DNA of 64,000 bases from Adiantum capillus-veneris. Taxonomy: Eukaryota; Streptophyta; Polypodiopsida; Polypodiales; Pteridaceae. Shown here piece after piece: positions 1-11,550 of this stretch (the stretch's first letter is position 1; the number at the start of each line of letters is the position of its first letter). The notes beneath the pieces were generated by a model that saw nothing but the letters and a program-made list of their open reading frames with translations, did not search any database and was not told where the DNA came from. The stretch spans positions 52,101,905 through 52,165,904 of the forward strand of contig CM043962.1 in the NCBI GenBank assembly GCA_014529385.2. Reading direction: 5' to 3'. Both the position numbers and the translations under genes were made by a program.

Positions 1-1149
1 GCTCTTTGTAATTGCGGGAACATGTCTCACATTCTTCAGCGTGAAAGAAGAGCCATTCTGAAACTTCAATTGAACATCTCCAACACCTAAGATCTCACAT
101 GTCTTCCCATTGCCTAGCCGAACATGATCTTTAGTGGTCACATAAGAGGTAAACCACTCCTTGTTTGGAGACACATGAAGTGATGCCTCTGAGTCTATAA
201 TCCAGTCACTCAGTGCATTTCCATCAGATGCTGTAAGAAGAGCTGAGTCCATTGTATTCTTCAAGAAGTAGATGTCTCCTGACACTAGACTGTCATCCTC
301 TGCAACAGTGTTTGTCACATTTATTTCTTGAATCTTCACTGAGGACTTGTTCTTCTCACCATGGTCTTCAGCTTTCTCTTTGCCTTTTTCTGCTTTCCAT
401 TCTCTGCAGTCTCTTTTCATGTGACCCTTCTTGCCACAATGGTAGCATTCTATGTCACTCTTGCCTTTAGCACTGTGGGACTTGCTACGAGACTGATTCC
501 TCTTTCCACCTTTGTACTTTTCTTTGGTCCTTCCCCTGACAACTAAGGCTGTTCCTTTGCCTTTGTCCATTGTCTTTCTATTGGTTTCTTCAGTAAGCAG
601 ACTTCCTTCTACACCTGCTATGTTCAAACCATCTGGAGGTGCAGAATTACTCAAAGCTGTGCGAAAAGTGTCCCAACTTTTTGGCAATGTGATCAACATG
701 AACATAGCTCTAACAGGTTCATCAAACTTGACACCTTGAGCTGACAACTGACTATAGATTGTGTTGATTTCATTCAGATGATTGGACATAGGTGTCCCTT
801 CTTTCATCTTCAAGTCAACAAGCTTCTTAAGCCAGTATACTTGTGAAGCTGCACTCTACTTCTCATAAAGATCACTCAGCTTTAACCATGCTTGATAAGC
901 CGACATCTCGTCTGCTACATTGAAGTAAGTGCTTTCTGCCAAAGTCAGCATAATGGTAGAAAGTGCCAATTCATCCATTTCGCTCCATTCATCTTCGTCC
1001 ATATCTTCTGGTTTTATCCCCTTGAGCTTTATAGGTTTTATCTGCTTCTTTTGTACCAACACGTGCCAAATCTGCTTCTTCCACAATGGGAAATTGGTTC
1101 CATCCAGCTTCTTGATATTGTAAAGAGCAGTGTCCTGTGATCCAGCCAT
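1..1149 (-). pseudogene. gag: CopA: Ty1/copia gag-protease, 5' part, runs off window
   Basis: The frame starts at the ATG at 1149 with a UBN2-type copia gag (LDGTNFPLWK near residue 15). An in-frame TAG at 853-855 interrupts it, after which the same frame stays open to the window edge. A CCHC zinc knuckle (CYHCGKKGHMKRDC) is encoded around 400-450, and the copia protease start (WIIDSEASLHVSPN) around 165-210. The protease triad reads DSE where the family has DSG, so the catalytic loop is probably dead. The rest of pol would lie left of the window. Seen: stop, knuckle, protease motif. Known: order gag-PR-IN-RT in Ty1/copia. Inferred: a non-functional copy. Confidence 0.88.
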
Positions 1150-2232
1150 AGCTACGCTTCACAGTAGTTTACTTTTCTAGGAAAAATTCGGCAGAGTTAC
1201 CCTTGTAAACTGACCTCTGAACCAATATCAACCTGTCAAATGAACCAAGAAAGCTTCAAATTCTGCAGAAATTTTGGCAGAGTCTCCTTTGTAAAATGGC
1301 TCTGGTGTACTAAAAACAGACCAAAAAATAGTTCAAAAAACACTATCTCTCTGACACTGTAAGCTGCGGGTAAACCTGTCATGCACCTGTACTGTCTCTC
1401 ACTGTCCTGTCACTGTCCTATAAGCATAGACTGCGACAATGCCTCAACGGCAGTAAAGCAAAGATGCAATCCCAACTGTCTAACTCACAGTCAATACATC
1501 CTAGCTGCCTATCTAAGGGTGCTCGAGGGATCTCTCCAAGACCTGTATCACCGAAAGGATCTCAACATTCGAGAATCCCCCAGCTCAATAAAACCTCACT
1601 CGACCCTCAACAAAGGCTGCAATAAATCTGACAGTACATAGACTTCCCACAAAGCCATACATCCACAAATTTCCCACTGCATGCTGTAACCGCTGCGGCG
1701 GTTGTTTGCTGCGTGACTCACAGCCAGCAAACCCTCAACAGACATACATCATCTCTGACAATACATCTCATGTGGAAGTACCTGCAATGTCAGGATGAAA
1801 TCTGGAATATCAAGCAGCAAACACAAGCTACCTGATGAACTAGTGGATGTCGCCTATAGTCTGTGTGTAGATGCGCCCGTGTCGTATGTGACACGCCTCC
1901 AAGAACTGTGAGCCGTCCTTCGATGTGTAGACAGCCACAAATCAACACTCTAGGAGTGTCGATATCCTCAGCACCTGCAGTCGTAGGCCGAAAACCCCAA
2001 ATTTGCAGAGTCGGATCTGCACCCGTCGAGACCACGTAGTCGAAAATGGCCTGCGCACACCTTTGTCGAAGCCGAACGGTGGCCGAGATGACCTCAGAAT
2101 GAAATTCTGACAACACCAAGCCCTTCGGGCTTGCCCACGAGATTTGGGACCGTGTCTTTGCCTGTCGAATTTCACTCCAATCTGAGTTGGTGACTCTAGC
2201 CTCCTGCAGTGCTGCCCCGAGCCTCGATCTGA
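1150..2232 (-). other. CopA leader, non-coding
   Basis: About 1.1 kb between the primer-binding site and the gag ATG of CopA. It carries stops in all frames that I followed and no recognisable domain. It is long for a copia leader, so a secondary insertion or decay is possible, but I see no clear boundary. Confidence 0.5.
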
Positions 2233-2244
2233 GCTCTGATACTA
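2233..2244 (-). other. CopA primer-binding site (initiator Met tRNA)
   Basis: On the minus strand this reads TAGTATCAGAGC, one base off the standard plant TGGTATCAGAGC complementary to the 3' end of initiator Met tRNA. It lies just inside the proposed 5' LTR and upstream of the CopA gag, in the expected order. Confidence 0.7.
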
Positions 2245-2246
2245 GT

Positions 2247-2438
2247 TGAAGGAGTACGAGCGGAAGTGCGACGCGAGAGAGAGTGCGAGAAGAAGAGCAC
2301 GACGATATGGTGAACTCGCTCTACTGTAATGTGTAGAGCATAGTGAGTTCTTATTAGGTTTTTACAAAAGAATATGTGTACATACCTGGCGGCCCGCCCA
2401 CTTACCTGGGCGACCACATTGGGCTTTATACCCCAACA
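2247..2438 (-). repeat. CopA 5' LTR (proposed)
   Basis: On the minus strand it opens TGTTGGGGTATAAAGCCC, a start typical of plant copia LTRs, and closes TTCA two bases before the primer-binding site. The length is about 192 bp. The other LTR lies outside the window, so neither the boundary nor a target duplication can be checked. Confidence 0.5.
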
Positions 2439-2626
2439 TGACCTTCTGTATCTGTGTACAAAAACTTATCCCCACTGTAGCCATATAGCTGTAGAATCTG
2501 CTCTGTTGTAGTTGTACCTGTGTTGTTACTGCTACTAGTTTGAGTCCATGTTGGCTTGTTCTGGGCCTTGAACAACTTAATCTGCAATCCACCGTGATTG
2601 GTCGATTTTCGGCTTGATTTTGACAA
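2439..2626 (-). pseudogene. GyB: gag N-terminal fragment, cut by CopA
   Basis: A minus-strand frame of about 60 codons from the ATG at 2626 runs into the CopA LTR. Its end (YGYSGDKFLYTDTEGHV) resembles the N-terminal gag domain of GyG (SYSGDRYLDDEGTMY) and GyD (YDDGDRFRDEEGNHY). It lies downstream of a lineage-type primer-binding site at 5951-5972. I infer this is the start of a GyD/GyG-like gag interrupted by CopA. The similarity is short, so confidence is modest. Confidence 0.4.
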
Positions 2627-3878
2627 ATTTAGAAATTTGTCTGTCGCTCATGGCTTTGAGTTGGTCTTTTCTCGCTTTTTCTAGCTGTGCTTCTGCTATT
2701 TCTGACTGTTCCGCTGTTTGCTCGATGTTTTCTTGGCTGCTGTTCTCGATTTTTTGCTCGCATTGTGGTGCACTTCCTGGTTTTGCTTTTTTGCTATTTC
2801 TCCCTTTTTTCGAGCTCTTTCTGACTCCTTTTGTGGTGTAATTTTCCAGCGCTGTGTTTTTTCGACTTGCTTTTTATTTTTATTATTATTTTTGTGAAAT
2901 TTTGAATTTTCTATTTTTTTTTGGATATTTTTTGGGAAGGTTTTGATTTTTTAATAATTTTTATGTGAATTTGTTAAATTTTTGATAATTTTTTAATTTT
3001 TTGTGAATTTTAGAATTTTTAAAGGCTTTACGAAATTTTTATGATTTATTGGGTTTTCGGTCAGTTTTTGAATTTTTATGAATTTGTTTTGAGTTTTTAA
3101 CTATTTTTGTGATTTTTTTTTGTAATTTTGTGTTTTATCAAATCAAATTTTTGCTTTAATGAGTTTGCTACGAGATTTTTGATTTTTTGTGAATTTTTAT
3201 CAGTTCTCTTTTTTTTGTAATTTTTTAAAACTCTTTTTGATTTCTTATGAGTTTTTTACTTCTTTATAAAATTTGAATTTTCTAATCCTTTTTTTTAAAT
3301 TTTATTGGATTTTTTGATTTTTAAATTGTTTTTTGTTTTTAATGATTTTTTATTCTTTTTTGTGATTTGATTTTTTTTTATAAATTGATTTTTCCATTTT
3401 TTGAATTTTAAGAACCTCTTTTTTTTTGGAAAATTTTTAATGGAATTTTTCTCTTGTTTTAGTAAATAAAGATAAAATATTACGTGTTTATGCTTACCTG
3501 GTGGGCACGTGGAGCAGTGCGTTGACCTGCAGGCGCGTAGGCAGTAAGAGGGAAGGTGGAGTGCGTGAAATAGGTGAAGCCGAACAACGAGCGAGAGAGA
3601 GAGAGACAACCTATCCGACTCCCAAGGACCTAGCGATGTTGATGTCGCAGCTGCTTGCACGCGGGGTATTGATTGCGAAGCACGGCCTGCGGGGTTGAAG
3701 GCTGGCGGGAAGTACGGGCAACATAGAGAGAGACAATGGGTGCCACTGGTTGTTGATGTTTTGCACGCGAGAGAGTGTGACAGTGGGACAACGCCGAAAG
3801 CAGGGGCAGCAGGCTCGGTGGGCGTGCAAAACGAGAAGGGAGAGAGAGACAGTGGGAGAGAGTAGACCGGCAGGGCAG

Positions 3879-3982
<104 letters not shown>

Positions 3983-4929
3983 GGGGGAGGTGAGATAATG
4001 TTAATAATCGCTTTGGGGAGGGGATAGGGAGGAAAGAGAGAGAGAAAGTTAGAGAGAGAGAGAGTGAGGGAGTGTGTATGGGGTGGGTTCACCCAGAGCG
4101 AGCCAAAGAACGCTGCGGCAACAAAAGACAACGAGGATTATTTTAACGTCGTAGGAAACTATCCCAAGAGACCGTAAAGATCTATCCGACGCGGAGAATT
4201 TTATGAGCCGCAAGGCACGAGCATCGAGCTAGAAAATCGTCTTTTTATTCAATTTTTATTTCCAAACGTCCAAAAATGCCGAAAATTAGATGAAAACGCT
4301 AAAATTCACCCGAAATCCAAAAAATTGCTAGAAAAATCCAAACAATTCCCAAAAAATTCTAGAAATCTTAGAAAATCATTATCACATTTTTGACACGCAA
4401 AAGCACACAAAAAATAACAGATTTTACCAAAAACGCCAAATCCGACAAAATCGTCAATCCGGTCCTTGAAAATAGTTGAATGCTCAAAATTTGGCAAATG
4501 AAACCCCAAATGCACTGAAATCAAGCCGTAAACTCACATTCAAAACAGCTCGTAAAGATTGCAAGGTATCAAATTTTTATGAAATTAATAAAAATTAATG
4601 CAAAAATTAGCAAAACCCTACCAAAAAATTACAAAAATTATCCAAAAAATACCCTTTTTTTTGTTGAAAATTCTGCACACATAGGGGATTAGTGCAGCCA
4701 GATAAAACCACAAAAAGCACATCAATTCAATTGCCAATTAATTTGATCAATAAAATCCAACCTAGGCAATTAAACCGGCAAAATTAGCGGCAAAATTAGG
4801 TCAAAATTCGACGCATTTGGAGTGTGTAAATCCCTGTTTTGAGCTAAAAAAATGCAGCAATTAGCCATTACACACATCAAATATGCAATCAAAACATTGA
4901 ATTAATCATGCACATTAAGCACTTTTTAG

Positions 4930-4934
<5 letters not shown>

Positions 4935-4975
<41 letters not shown>
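4935..4975. repeat. (CA)20 microsatellite
   Basis: A pure CA run of about 41 bases inside the A-rich part of the GyB leader. Shorter CACACA runs recur through 5000-5420. Confidence 0.97.
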
Positions 4976-4980
<5 letters not shown>

Positions 4981-4985
4981 ATTGT

Positions 4986-5234
4986 CAGTTTTTACCAATC
5001 TTTATGTGCGCACACAAAAGGGTTAATCTTGTCGAAATTGCAATGTGATTTCACAAATCATTAGATCAATCATCACAATTGAAAATTCATTAAGCACACA
5101 TTGATTTATACGTGCACAATCAAGAGCAAAATAGTGCACACACACCTAAAACTAGGCATGCAGTTTTTACCAATCTTTAGGTGCGCACACAAAAGTATTA
5201 ATCTTATCGAAATTGCAATGTGATTTCACAAATC
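4986..5234. repeat. 74-bp direct repeat pair, 175-bp period
   Basis: Bases 4986-5059 and 5161-5234 are the same 74-bp block (CAGTTTTTACCAATCTTTA... to ...TTTCACAAATC) with only a few substitutions. The space between has the same CACACA-rich character. This looks like a short tandem duplication within the GyB leader. Confidence 0.9.
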
Positions 5235-5950
5235 TCTAGTTGGGCAATGAACAAAACACAAATCAATCATCAAAACTGAAAAATCATTAAGCACACATTG
5301 AATTTTAGGTGCACAAACAAGGGCAAAATAGTGCATACACCTAAAATTAGGCATACACACACTCAATTAGAATGCGGACACACTTGATTTTAGTGCACAC
5401 ACACTTGCAATTGACCATTCAAGCATGCAATTAACTCAATTAGGCATCCAATTAGCAATGTACAATCACCAATCAACAATTGAACTTGTCAAATTCATAC
5501 ACCACCAAATCTAGAAAATTTCGGCATTGAGACAGCATGAAAACGAACAATCCAAAAATTTCATAGCAACATAGCATCAACATTGCATTGCAATAACATA
5601 GCATCAACATTACATTGCATCATGCTGGGATCTCTACACAATTCTACACATCTTTAAATTCTAGGGAGGTTGAGAATACCACCTTGATTACCTTTCCATT
5701 GAAGATCTATTGAACGGTTGAAAGCTCCAATCCTTCATAGAAAATTAGTGTGTAAGTTAGCAAAATTAGTGAAATTAGCAAGGGATTAGTGTGAAATTAG
5801 AGTGTGTAAACACACAATTGGCAAGATACGGTGACAAATTAGGGAATAATGAACACATTGCTTCATGCACACACATCCAAAATCCACAAAAACATAAAAA
5901 CACAAGTGAAATTAGTCCGATTATGCCACAATTACACTAGCGTAGGCCAT

Positions 5951-5972
5951 CGTCCCCGATAAAGGCACCAAA
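5951..5972 (-). other. GyB primer-binding site (tRNA-Asp-like, degenerate)
   Basis: The minus strand reads TTTGGTGCCTTTATCGGGGA followed by CG, directly after an LTR-like end CCCCCAACA. It aligns with the GyG site TGGCGCCGCTGCCGGGGA and the GyD site TGGCGCCACTGCCGAGGA, which match the 3' end of plant tRNA-Asp. Several mismatches suggest decay. Confidence 0.6.
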
Positions 5973-6986
5973 TGTTGGGGGTTCCATCATTGCATAGCTC
6001 CAATGACCAACAAAATTATCAATCCGGAGGGATGAGCTACCCGGCTAGGGCATGGAAACACTCACACGATTAGTGAACTAATCATGGCAACACGAATGGT
6101 GACTCTACGAGGTGAGCTTCTCGGCCTATGGAGGAGCTAAGCCACAATGAAGGGCAATCTCCACATCCACTTCTCTTCACCTCTAATCAGCCCAGTCACA
6201 CACACTAACGATTGCAAGATGCACACAACACTAATCCTATCATGCAACACACTAATTGCAAGCACACACACATAGAATGTCGGGATGTACTTAGCCATGT
6301 TTAGCCTTGGGTTTTGGCCTGGCTCCATGACCATTAGGCTCTTGTGGGCTAGGAGTATTTTCCCTAGCCTTGCCTATTTTTTTCTTGAGCCCTACGGGGC
6401 ATCTGGTGCTTGCACCTACTATTTCATCCATTTTTTCAGGTCGTGGGGGGTGATGGACAACTGACTCATCCAAACCTCTAGAGCTATATATGCAAGGCAC
6501 GGATATAGGGAGTAGAGTGTGTGCATAGGTGTTGGCCGGTTGCCAAGCCTCACCATATCAATGCTAGCAAAGCGAGAACCACAGACATAAAATGCCAATC
6601 CGTGGGACGTAGCTGACCCGACTGGTGCATGGAGGCTACAAGAGATAGCTTATCTCTTAGAAAACCAAAGTCTAGTGTGCTCTCACCTAAATTAGTCTCA
6701 TGTGTGCGTCAAACACCAAAAGCTAACCTTCTTATCACAAGCCTAATACGACAAATTTGTATAGCTATAGTGCTCCAAATGCAATGAAACTTGCTACCTA
6801 GAATGTGCAGCATCCTCACCAACCTCATGTGCTCAAAAGTCAGTTTCAACAATTGGAAAAAATTGTGCCGAAGATAAATAGCCTATTTTAGCAAGTCAAT
6901 TTTGACATCCAGAGCACTCTATAGTGGCCTTAGACGTGCTCTATCTACTCCTATGGTCAAAAATGAGTTTTGATGCCTGTATGACT
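5973..6986 (-). repeat. GyB 5' LTR (right boundary unresolved)
   Basis: In plus orientation it starts TGTTGGGGGTTCC next to the primer-binding site, as an LTR end should. Nothing in 5973-6986 looks coding. The right end is uncertain: recognisable GyC gag begins near 6987, so the LTR must end at or before there. Without a partner LTR the boundary cannot be fixed. Confidence 0.4.
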
Positions 6987-8428
6987 TTAGATCTCCTTAT
7001 CCATTGTCAGGGTGTTTTGCTTGGGGTGGTTACCTTTGACCTTCTGTGGCTTCATCGTTCCTTCATTGGAGATACTTGCTCCTGCATTAATGGGTTTAAG
7101 GTTAACAATTGGAATGCCTCTTTCATTCCTATGTTTGCAACACAATTTACATGTAGGTCCTTGTTTGTGACCCAAAGTTTCACAGTAAGTACATGGTTGA
7201 AGTTGATTGTTTTGTTGGGGATATTTGTGCATATTTTGCCAATTATTTTGCTGAAATATCCTCGGTGGACTTGTATTTTGAAATGTGGACTTGATACCAC
7301 ATTTTCTTTTGAATCCATCTTGGGTAGAATGAATGGTCTCCTCCCCCTATAATTAAAATTATAATAATAGTTGTCATATTCATGTTCAACTCTTTGAAAG
7401 AACTGATAATATGGTGGTTTGGAAGAATTTGCAAATCGTGAAGGTTGGAATTCCTTCAATTTTTCCATGACTAGTTTGTTGATGCTTGAGGTATCTTTAA
7501 GATCATTTTTTTTGCTCTTCTTGTCCCCCTTGCTCTTTTGTTTTTTTAAATTTGTCTTCTTGATTCTTCTTCCTTGCCTTCTTTTTCTTATTTGTATCCC
7601 ATGTATCCTCCTCATTTGTGTTTCAAACTTCTAGTATCTGAATCTTCCTCTTCTTCAACATTAAAATCCTCATCATTAGAATCTAATTCCTCCTTCTTGA
7701 GTTTTTTTTTTTTTTTGGTTCAATTGTCCCGTATCTTCTCTCATCTCTCATGGATGCATCCACCAAGTTTCCAAAATCCTATGGTCGAGTTGGAGGTGCA
7801 TGACTTGCAACAATACTCTTCAGTTGCTTCCTGAGCCCCCTGCAAAAGTAGTCACCCAACTATTCAGAAGAGTGGCCTTTGGTTTGCCTACAACCTACTC
7901 ATCAAGATCCTAAATTGTTGGGCATATACACCTTTAGGTGTCTTTTCTACTTGGATCTAGCCAAAAGTCTAGTTTTGATATTATCATAGTCTACAAAGTA
8001 GTTATGCCATATTGTATGAACAATGCCATCGCTTTTCCCTTCTTGAGAGAATTATAAACCATCATACCCACTTGCAGACCACTTGGTCTCAAACTGTTCC
8101 ACATGGTTATCAACATCCTGGAACTCTTTTCTAATGGATTTTGTTACCCGTACTTTAGGTTTGGGGGGTGGTTGTTGAGCCATTGGTGGACCTTTGTGGT
8201 AAAGGTTGCAATGTTAATAAAGGTGGTATGAAGTTCACTTGTCTTCTTGCCCTCAAAAATTGGTGGAGTGCTTGGACCTCAACCAATTGGTGGATTACCC
8301 TTAAGTCACTTGTGGAGTTCTCTCTTCCTCTTCTAGCATAGGTGAAGAACTCTCCCATCTATCTTGATAAGGGCTTCCCCTTGTGTGGCCAAATTCTCCT
8401 ACCTCTCTCATAGGTGGTTATTGGTGGT
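6987..8428 (-). pseudogene. GyC: eroded Ty3/gypsy-type gag
   Basis: On the minus strand, broken frames give gag-like pieces in order: an acidic/polar N-terminal part (REVGEFGHTRGSPYQDRW near 8350-8400), a block around 7800-7850 resembling the retrotransposon gag core (GDYFCRGLRKQLKSIVASH), a Lys-rich linker (7480-7615), and a cysteine-rich stretch (CTYCETLGHKQGPTCKLC near 7150-7200) that could be a degenerate zinc knuckle. It ends abruptly at the GyD LTR at 8429. At least four frame breaks are present. The family is inferred; I cannot place it in a known lineage. Confidence 0.5.
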
Positions 8429-9367
8429 TGTTAGGGCAGCTGGACACACTCAACGGAGGATAATTGCTTGGCGTAATACTAATTTCCTTTGTAATCATTC
8501 CTTAATTGAGAAGAAACCGTCATTTCACCTTTGTAAATAGTTGGGCTTGCAGAAGCTTCCAAATTGTATCCCCTTTTTAACATTTAGACTTAGTAAATGG
8601 TTAAATTGGAACATTAGGGTTTGAGATTGTAAGGTATTTATACCACTTTTGACCTTAATGCAAAAAACCTTTGTCATTTTTATAAGTTTTTTGTCTGTGT
8701 GAGTTGAGCGTACTCTGTGTACGAGAGAGAGAGAGTGAGAGTTTATCTTGACGCTACGTGAACACTGGTGGTCGAAATCGAGTGCGGAGAAGTGCAGCGT
8801 GTTGCCCCCAAAGAGAGCTACGCACCAACACCTACATTGTAGGTATACGGCGCGGCTTTGCGAGATCGATCCACGAGCTATATCTGGTGATTCGATGAGA
8901 ATACGTTGTCCGTTTTTGCATTTCAGCATATCCACGCGTTCGCAATGAGTAGAGCTACACATTAGGCACTTTAGTTTTCGAAAACGATGACCTGTAATTT
9001 TCGACCAGACATCCTACGTGATTCTACACTGGGTGATTAGGATTGGGGTTTTGGTTCACGGACCTTAGGGAGAGCGAACTATTGGTGTTAATAGGATTTC
9101 CCTCAAGTTTCGTAGCGTGTCAAGAACGTTTCATGGGTATTTGGCTCTTGAAAGCGCTGTAGGAAATCTCCTCTTGTGTACTCTTGAAGGCTGTAACTTA
9201 GACATTAGGTAGCAACCTCTGTAGGAAGTAGTCAATAGTCGGTCGAGTGTAGGTTGACACCTATGCTTGCTTCCACGCGCCTCCGGGTCGAGATTCGTCC
9301 TTAGCTGACAAATCTTGTTAGGTGAGTTCTCGCTGTGCTGACGTCCGTCGCGGCGTATCCGTCAACA
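8429..9367 (+). repeat. GyD 5' LTR
   Basis: Starts TGTTAGGGCAGCTGG (GyG LTR in its own sense: TGTTGAGCCAGCAGAGG) and ends CCGTCAACA before the primer-binding site, 939 bp against 963-977 bp in GyG. Shared landmarks are a TATA-like TATTTATA at 8635-8642, a GAGAGA run at 8724-8735, GAGCTACACATTAG at 8950-8963, and CCTGTAATTTTTCGACC before 9007. A half copy of the lineage hairpin lies at 9007-9020. Confidence 0.8.
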
Positions 9368-9368
9368 T

Positions 9369-9386
9369 TGGCGCCACTGCCGAGGA
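9369..9386 (+). other. GyD primer-binding site (tRNA-Asp)
   Basis: TGGCGCCACTGCCGAGGA directly follows the LTR end with one spacer base. It is two mismatches from the complement of the plant tRNA-Asp 3' end (TGGCGCCGTTGCCGGGGA). The next bases (AAAACCCTAGGTAGGTGACC) also align with the GyG leader. Confidence 0.85.
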
Positions 9387-9528
9387 TGAAAACCCTAGGT
9401 AGGTGACCGAGACTAGTCCTTGAGAATAGGGATTCTCTGGCTTGCTAGAGTCTTATTTTACATTTAGATCGGATCAGAGGGTGGGAGACTCTTTAGGTCT
9501 TAGGAGTAGTCTAGGGAGCGAGTGTCAG

Positions 9529-11133
9529 TGTCATAATAATCAATATCTAATTCTCCTAAATGATTTTCTCATGTTAAACTGATCATTTAATATGGGGAAG
9601 TGCCAGGGGAGAAAAAGCTAGAATATTGGTTAAGCTAGTAGACCGGCCACAGTAGGGATCCAAAGGAGGGAAAATAGGGATTCAAAGGGGGGGCCATCTG
9701 CAAAAAAACCATGTGCAACAATGGGCTTAAAAGACCCTAAGGTTCAGCCCATTAAGACTTCCAAAATGCTAAGGTTCCAAAATTCAAAGGTTGTGTCCAA
9801 AGGTCAAACTTTGGGAAACTTGGATGCTTTTTGTGTGTCCCAAAAGTCTTTAGCAATCCCTACATAGGAGGGGGCAAGCCTTGCTTGTAGGGAATGAGAG
9901 AGAAAGTCACACACACACACAAGCTCCCTTTACACAAAGGGAATGAGGGACACATGTCAGCTCCCTAGCCCAGAGGCCCACAAGGTGTACCCAATTTCCA
10001 TTGGATGGCATTGGAGGTGGACCAATGAGAATTAGGCTAGAGTAAATCTAGTTTAATTAATTTAAAAACACTTAATAAAAGAACCAATGAGAATTAAGCT
10101 CTCTAGAAGACTATTGGATAGTCTCCCAAGGGGTCCAATGAGCATTCAACAGCCCAATGGCTTGCCTGATTCGTATTGGCCAGGAGGCAAAGGGGTCCAA
10201 TGAGAGTTTAGTTGCATTTATTAATTACATAAAGCTCTCACAAAAGGGGAAAGGGGGACACATGTCAGAAGGCTATCACTTATACTGCTTAATTATCATT
10301 GGCTAGCTCTAGGGAGGTCCAATGAGAGTGGAGCATGAGCAAATAGCAAGAGGGGTCGACCAAGAGAGAGAGGGGGCTAATTTTTTGCAAGGCATTATCA
10401 CACACACACTCACAATCACACTCACACTCACACAATCTCATGTGTGAAGTAAAGAACACTCTCTCTCCTTCTCAAGCTTTAATGTAAAGCTTACCACCTA
10501 CTCCAAGCTTGTGAGAAGGGAGGCCTACACCAACAACTCTTGGCTTTGTGATGCAAATCCAACCAAGAGCCAAGATTCAATGCATGCTCATCTCCTCTAC
10601 CATGCTAATTACTAAGCTAAGCTATGCTAATATGAGTGATTATGTGAGGAGATGTACATCTTTCTCGTAAGAATACTCCTTCTTCCTCTCAATCTACTCT
10701 CATACCCCGCTAGCTCTCACCATCTTCGAAGGTGTGTGAGGTCTTGGGTCTGAGACCGGAGAGAATTGATGTTGTGTTGTTAAGTTTTTTGCTTAGTGCA
10801 TGAAGCTTTCATCTTCATTGCACTAGCTAGTCTTGAAGGAACACAAAGAATTGTATTGTACAATGTCTCTCTTGATGGGAGAAACCATAATACAAAGCCT
10901 TTTGGAGGGGGGACCGGCTCCATGTAAATCCGGTCCTCAACTGTTTTCGATAGCTTAATTTCTCTCTCTTTTGAAAGTATTGTTCATGCTATCTAACTAG
11001 GTGTTATGCTTTTTGTTGCTCTCTCCACCCAAGCACTCTTGTAATTCTCATTAGGAATCTATTCTAATGAAATGCCCACTATGTTCATGCTAAATTTGGC
11101 TACACACAAGTTTTTAGGCTATTAAATGTTACA
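9529..11133 (+). repeat. GyE 5' LTR
   Basis: Runs TGTCATAATAATC to TTAAATGTTACA. It differs from the 3' LTR by roughly 35-38 substitutions and several short indels (about 2-2.5 % by eye). The upstream half is packed with CCAAT words in GTCCAATGAGA or ACCAATGAGAATT contexts (10020, 10080, 10130-10165, 10195, 10315). Short CACACACTCACA runs occur at 9911 and 10395-10435. Confidence 0.95.
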
Positions 11134-11134
11134 T

Positions 11135-11146
11135 TGGTATCAGAGC
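11135..11146 (+). other. GyE primer-binding site (initiator Met tRNA)
   Basis: TGGTATCAGAGC, the exact plant initiator-Met site, one base after the LTR end. Confidence 0.95.
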
Positions 11147-11550
11147 ACAAGGTTTCTCTTTTCTTGCTCAAGAAGGGAGGTCCTCAAGCTAGCTATAAAT
11201 GGTTGGTATTATTAATTGCCTATGAGTAAGTAGAATAGGGATTTTTTAGCCTTGCAGTGCGCCTGCCTTCGTGCAATTAATGGGACATCACCGTCGAGAG
11301 CTATGGTCTTAATAGTGGAGTCCTACGGGGCTTGCCTACGGCTTAACCACTATTGAGCTATTAGAAGCTTGACAAGAGCCGGTGTTGTTTTGGTGTTGAA
11401 CGACCCTCTCTTCTATTCCTTGCAATTAATGGTATTCGAGCCACGTGTACAATAGCTTGAGTGCTTTCTCTAAAGGGGTAAAGAGGAGTAGCAACTAGGG
11501 CTTGAAGTGCCAAAGTACACCTAAAAATTTTACACCTAAAAGTTGTTAGA

